Under the pieces are notes generated by a model that searched no databases, was not told the origin of the DNA, and saw only the letters and a list, made by a program, of their open reading frames with translations. From NCBI RefSeq assembly GCF_033568475.1, contig NC_133120.1, positions 81,444,151-81,508,150 on the forward strand: a stretch of DNA of 64,000 nt, read 5' to 3'. The stretch is from Henckelia pumila (Eukaryota > Streptophyta > Magnoliopsida > Lamiales > Gesneriaceae). The first letter of the stretch is position 1, and each line of letters begins with the position of its first letter. Below are positions 59,201 through 64,000 of the stretch, piece by piece. Position numbers and translations under genes: made by a program.

Positions 59201-60884
59201 TCCATCACTGCAGCAAAGCAAGCAATGACGATTAACAAAATCATCGCAAACTTATTAAATAAGTTTGGGATCTTCTTGAGCACTACAATTTGCAAAATTG
59301 TAGGTTCATATTATAGTTATCAAAATCCCAAATTGTTTGTGCCTAGGCTAAAGGTGCAGAGAGAGCCTGCCTTTGTGCCTAGAGACATGTAGAGATGCAG
59401 CCCTCGAGCGAGGTGCCAATCTTGGCTGTAAAACATGCGTCTTAATGCCATCAAAAGCTAAAAGCATGTTTTAAGCATATGGCAGATAAAAAAAAGATTA
59501 TTTTAATTGAAATTTACTGTAATACTCATTCCTATTTGCTTATTCATTGATGAATATTTGTTTTACTTCATTAATCGCTCTGTAAAGTACATATTAGATA
59601 TCATATAGAAACGTTTTAAAATGTAGGGCACTATGCCCACTGAACTTCATTTTGACAGGGAAAATGTCTCGATTTGCACCTTCAGATTAAGCCAGGTATG
59701 GTGTCTGATAATTACAGATACCAGATTCATTGATATTACTCTTAATAGTATAAGTGGCAGACTACTTACTCAGCTATTCCCTCATAAACAGATCCAAAGG
59801 AGCCACTACCCAAGAGCTCACCCTTCTGCCACCCCAAGATAGTTCGTCTTAATGCCCCATCAGGTGAAATACTTGGTGTCGGTTCAGTTGTGGTACTTGA
59901 AGTATCATCATCGTTTGAAAATGTGGTGAATGAACATGATTCAGAGAGCACACAGTTGTCTCCCATTACCATCACCCTTCTCATCCTAGCTTCCTCGTCT
60001 GTCTTTTGACCATATTCTTCTTCCCCATTTTCTTCCGGAGAAAACCCACTCTCGAATCTTGAAACAATTGCATCAGTATCCATCGTGAACCCTCTCAACA
60101 TAGATGATGGTGGCGCTAAAGTTGGGGGTCGCACACCCTTAATACCGTTTCCACGGAATCTATCAAACCTACCACTCGAATTATCACACGAAATCAAATC
60201 ACTTGCATTTGTATTATCCCCCAACAACGCACAGTCATGGTTATTGAAAACATGAACCCTACTTCCATCCACATCACAAAAATCTGAACTTTCCTCGAAT
60301 CTGTTGCTCAGTACAGCGTTATCACCTTCTGAAAATCCAAAACAAACTTGGCTATCCCCAACTCGTTGATCACTCACATCAATAACACCAGTACCACTAA
60401 CACCACCGTAAATTGCGGCATAATTGTCATAATTGACCTCAAATATCTGACTGAATACAACAGGAGCATAAGTAGTTCTCGCCTTCATCGCCTTGTACTC
60501 CTCGGAAGGTATGGAGAAGTCATCTATACCAGAAAATCCTAAGGTTTTGCAAATAACATCTATCTCACCATCATTTCCATCAACTCTAAGGCTTTTCTCA
60601 TCGCCAAAAAAATCACGCGTGCGCGTGCGAATAGATTCCTCCACCGAGTACGACGAGGACGAAGATGAGGAACTAGGAGAGAACTCGTAGTTGATGTTAT
60701 TCGAGGCGTTGCAGCGATCCAACCTCCGCCTCGCCTTGGCGGATTGGCGGCTGGGGCTGGGGCTGGGGCTGGGGCTGGGGCTGGGGCTGGAGCTGGAGCT
60801 CTTACCAGATTTCAGGCGGTCAGAGCTATGAGCGAAGATTTTGGGGAACCGATGCATTGTGAGGGTAAAAGAGCAAAAAAGCAA
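56233..60884 (-). CDS. MEKK1: MAPKKK of the MEKK1 group
   Basis: Eight exons: 60884-59770, 59207-59123, 59009-58947, 58549-58392, 58054-57982, 57857-57798, 57127-57023 and 56445-56233. GT/AG borders join into one frame of 623 residues. A start at 60857 (MHRFPKIF) is equally possible and more family-like. Residues 1-340 are a regulatory region with a Ser-Pro dipeptide run. The kinase domain runs from about 350 to 610: [11 protein letters not shown] loop, FFAVKEV with the ATP-anchoring Lys, HRDIKCSN catalytic loop (about 473), DFGLAKV and [11 protein letters not shown]. Invariant residues are all present. It should phosphorylate MAP2Ks in stress and defence cascades, as Arabidopsis MEKK1 (608 residues) does. 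Intron 6 carries a MITE. The paralogue identity (MEKK1 to MEKK4) is uncertain. Confidence 0.93.
57244..57421. mobile_element. MITE in a MEKK1 intron, 178 bp
   Basis: The left end CTAGAAAAATACTATATGTA and the inverse right end GAGTAATGCTAGATGTACAC are related terminal repeats. TAATTG flanks both sides (57238-57243 and 57422-57427). The ATGTACACCTTA core is the best-conserved part. It is non-coding, between the exons at 57857-57798 and 57127-57023. Confidence 0.6.
60745..60800 (-). repeat. GGGCTG hexamer repeat coding (Ser-Pro)n
   Basis: Tandem GGGCTG units on the plus strand encode the Ser-Pro run near residues 32-45 of the MAPKKK. Length change by slippage would keep the frame and alter the number of Ser-Pro sites, which are themselves potential MAP-kinase targets. 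Confidence 0.9.
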
Positions 60885-63272
60885 AATTCATGAATCAACA
60901 ACGAGGAATGCTAAAGCACCCTGAAACCAACTGAAATTTCCCCAATGTTTCGCTGCTGTTGTTAGCGGTTTCTAGGGTTCGTGGAGTTGAAAAATGGTCG
61001 CGGAACAAAAACTGGGGTCAGAAAATTACACTTTGGCAGCTTGCGCGATGAGATTGGAGCAGGAAGCAAGGAGGAAGGAGACGAAATGAAATGGAGGACT
61101 GAAACGGCGTCGCAAGCTCTTTTATACGACTTCTCGCCAAAGAAAAATAATAAATAAATAAATAAATAAATAGACCAATGATTATCGCTAATTTAACGTG
61201 GAAACCAAGAAATTGCGTTATTCGCCCAAGTTCTGATTTGCGACCACATTTATTTATTTATATATTAAATGTGTTATTGGCCAAATTGCCCTTTCATTTG
61301 TAATTTATGCGTAAAATGTGTTATTTGCCAAATTGCACTTTCATTTTACAAATTAAATATTCACAAAACTCCAGTGTCATGGTCTCACGGATTAATTTTG
61401 TGAAAATTAAAAAATTATTATTTTTTAAGCACAAATTATTATTTTTTATTAAAATATAGAAATTGATCCATCTCATAAATAAAAATCTGCGATATCGTCT
61501 ATGTGAAAACCAACTCGTATATTTTATAAACAAAGCTCATCTCTTCTTTCCCAAAACATCCTATATAATATATCGTTGCATTCAAAATTGAATTCATTTT
61601 TCAAAATTTGTATTGTCTACTGGATAGTGGGAAAAATGTATTATTATTTATTATTGTATTACCGTTTAATAAACATGAAAGGAAAGAAAAAAAATATACA
61701 TTAAATATCACGTGCAAAAATTTTCCATCACGATGATACGTATGAATTATCGACAAATTATTATCTAAAAGAAAAGGAATAATAATTCTGTAAAGGAGGA
61801 AGACAGCAGCACAAGCACATCAGGCAGCAGCCAGACTGGAAACAGACAACTCAAACTAAAGGACAGACGCAACCAACTCATCGTGGACTATATTATTCCT
61901 CGTCCGTCTCGATTAACATATTCAAATATTCAAAACATGACGGCAATATTTTCAATAACTAGTTAATAGAGATATATTAATAAAATATTGTAAAAAACTA
62001 TTAGTAAATATAATCTATGTTAATATATTTGGGACAAAAAAATGTGGTCTATATAATCCGAAGGGAGTATTAAAAAATTGATTTAAGAACAATTTAATGA
62101 CAATTATAAAACATGAAGTTATTGTGGGCCGGTGTTACGGCCAAATTCAAACAAGCCCAATAGACTCAGAGCACCAACACAACAACGATTATTGCAACAG
62201 GAAAAATAAAAGGCATGGATTGCGTCGAAGAACTTGGATTACCATTTTTATAAGAAATAAAGCATAAGAACAGTGTTATATTCACTTCAAAATCAGTTCT
62301 TCACATAAGACAGAATAGGCAACCACGCTTTCTGTGTCAACATATTGACAGATGCACAAAGATACATGCTTGGACGAGACGACTCGCGTACAAATCCAAT
62401 ATTCAAATACTATGGGCACACCGAGTTATTCCGAGTGAGATATCCAATAGATCAGCCCGCTGCATGGGAATTCGACAAGTCAAAAAAATCATAAAAGTTT
62501 TGCATAGATAAATTGATCTAGATTCTAAAATAGATAGGCCTTTCTTCCAAGTATACTTCGTCATTTTGCTGTAACAATTGCTTTTTCATATGGAGGGCCA
62601 TGTAAAACTTATATGTAAATACCAATAAAATAACCAGATCCTAAAACGAAAAATACCCCCCATCGCCTGCTACTACTTTTTGTCAAGAGAAGATGAAGAT
62701 CAACAATAACTAAAATGAGAAGAGCTGTGCATGGAGTTCCGACTTCCGACCATGATTCTTTTCATACAATGAGTCATGGAAGTGGGTGGAGCCATAAATT
62801 TTGTCTTGGGTTTTACGATGCCAAATATAACCAGAAGACTTAATTGATCTAAACCGATTGGTTTTTACAAATTAAATTCTAGCCTTGTTTTAATTTCCCT
62901 TTCAATAGAAAATGAAATACCCAAATCAGTTAGTAATATAATTTTTTGAATGACTAGTGAATTAATTTCATTAACTTATAAGAAGTCAAGAAGCATTGAT
63001 TTTCTTTTCTCAGGGGATAAACCTTAAACAAATATACTTCAATTTGAAAAGGTTCCACCATCTGTTGGAACTGGAATTAATTATTTTAAAACCGTGGTTA
63101 GATCTATCTATACGCAATATGCATCATAATTTTCTAAACAAGATTCATTTTGCATCAACTGTCCCAACTGTGAATTTGAAAGCTCTAATTAGCAATTCTA
63201 ATATTATATAAATGTAACAACTTTATGTTAAGGAGGGCAAAGCGAAAAACCAGAAAACAACACATCCCATAC
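60885..63272. other. MEKK1 promoter/leader, spacer and 3' side of the membrane gene
   Basis: 60885-61130 is purine-rich leader and promoter of the MAPKKK, with a TATA-like TATAAAAGAGC on the minus strand at about 61117-61127. An AATA tract lies at 61146-61172. The rest is AT-rich with no further coding exon that I could support. It should include the last exon and 3' UTR of the minus-strand gene at 63273, which were not located. Confidence 0.45.
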
Positions 63273-63425
63273 CTGATTAGTACACACACACATTGAAGAA
63301 CACCTGCAACGCCTGTCCATGCTGAAGGACCAGTTGTCACCATCGCATCTTGTATCAATAGGCCAACTGATGCAGCCAAAGAGACAAAAGATACAACATA
63401 TGCTATGAAAAGCCAAAGTTTCAAC
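63273..63425 (-). CDS. TMEM50/UPF0220 membrane protein, one internal exon (partial gene)
   Basis: The exon encodes about 51 residues, LKLWLFIAYVVSFVSLAASVG followed by LLIQDAM and GPSAWTGVAGVLQCVCVLI. It is flanked by an AG acceptor (63426-63427) and a GT donor (63271-63272). These residues match the C-terminal half of plant TMEM50 homologues, small four-helix proteins of unknown function in the endomembrane system. Two hydrophobic segments are visible. Upstream exons lie beyond base 64000 on this strand. The expected very short last exon (GLIYW-type end) was not found to the left. Confidence 0.8.
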
Positions 63426-64000
63426 CTGCAAAATTAAGGGAGCAGCAGAATAGGTTAAGTAATGAGTTGTGTAGCTTAGAAGTCAATTTCCAGCGAATTT
63501 TACAGTAGAAAGAATGCAGTTAATCAGATAATGGTTTTGATATTGTTTGTTTGGCTTCGCATTATTATATTTAAGCTCATGCATAGCTCACATGGATGAC
63601 AAAAAATCTTAATTAGATTACAACATATAATAGGAGAAACATGCAAAGAGACGCATAAAACACAACAGCTTCAGATGCACACCAAATTACAGAGTTGATG
63701 ACGCGAGAATAACTAAAATGAAGATTAACACACAGGTGAAGACGTACATTCTACTTGAATAAAATTAAAATTAACTGAACACGTAAAATTGAGGAGACAT
63801 AAAATATTTTCCTAACTTCTTTAGCGAACAAAACTTAGTTGTCACTGAAAATACTTGAGTTTCGGATCATGGAATTTCTCTATACTACAATCTGAGGTGG
63901 CATGAGCTAGGGTAGTTGCTTAGTATCCAGAATTTTGAATAAATTTTCGAAAGATCAGGTTTTGCACCCCTAAAATTACATAAATCCGCAATCCTTCGAA
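63426..64000 (-). other. intron of the TMEM50-like gene
   Basis: No exon is recognisable up to the window edge. The sequence is AT-rich and intron-like. Confidence 0.55.

Noticed and set aside
62605..62645. Candidate last exon of the TMEM50-like gene (frame reading IWLFYW after an AG)
   Set aside because: Only a loose resemblance to the family's GLIYW end, one residue out of register, with no stop at the expected place.

Overview
The window is nuclear DNA of a flowering plant, AT-rich, with intron-containing genes, plant-type retrotransposons primed by initiator tRNA-Met, a Helitron and many MITEs. The accessory ORF of the Copia element resembles, from memory, proteins abundant in Gesneriaceae (Lamiales) assemblies such as Dorcoceras, so a Lamiales source is my inference and is not proven here. 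Roughly the first 40 kb is a nest of mobile elements and satellite-like repeats. The last 24 kb holds five host genes: three complete, one complete but unrecognised, and one cut by the window edge. No tRNA, rRNA or CRISPR array was found. Left part (1-15.2 kb): a hAT-type MITE (1534-2362), an array of the palindrome GGGTCGACCC and its CpG-decay variants (2770-3275), and a 52-bp tandem repeat (3283-4310). The tandem repeat resumes at 14113 after an LTR retrotransposon with 2.56-kb LTRs (4566-14107; 5-bp target duplication AAGCT). Its interior is coding-dead, so it looks non-autonomous. Its LTRs carry three strong hairpins. Middle part (15.2-39.7 kb): a foldback element made of palindromes (15.9-16.05 kb), a solo LTR (16318-16889), and a Harbinger-type MITE inserted into another copy of the same family (17.5-18.4 kb). 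Into the outer MITE copy an 11.2-kb Copia element has inserted on the minus strand (18429-29661). I see no difference between its two LTRs. Its gag and pol are open in one frame across a single UAG, and a third large ORF has its own TATA box. A second Harbinger-like MITE (ends 30037 and 39670) is split by a complete-looking minus-strand Helitron (30388 to about 39584), whose seven exons join into one 1593-codon Rep/helicase frame. Right part (40.5-64 kb): a plus-strand Mei2 C-terminal-RRM-only gene (40565-41805) with a strong hairpin just after its stop; a small unrecognised three-exon gene (42263-43209); a minus-strand DUF1644 zinc-finger gene (43912-44904); about 11 kb of AT-rich spacer with three more hAT-type MITEs, each with 8-bp target duplications; a minus-strand eight-exon MAPKKK of the MEKK1 group (56233-60884); and one exon of a TMEM50/UPF0220 membrane-protein gene (63273-63425) that continues past the right edge. 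The host genes do not form a pathway together. The mobile elements form a readable order of insertion: MITE, MITE into MITE, then Copia; and separately MITE, then Helitron.
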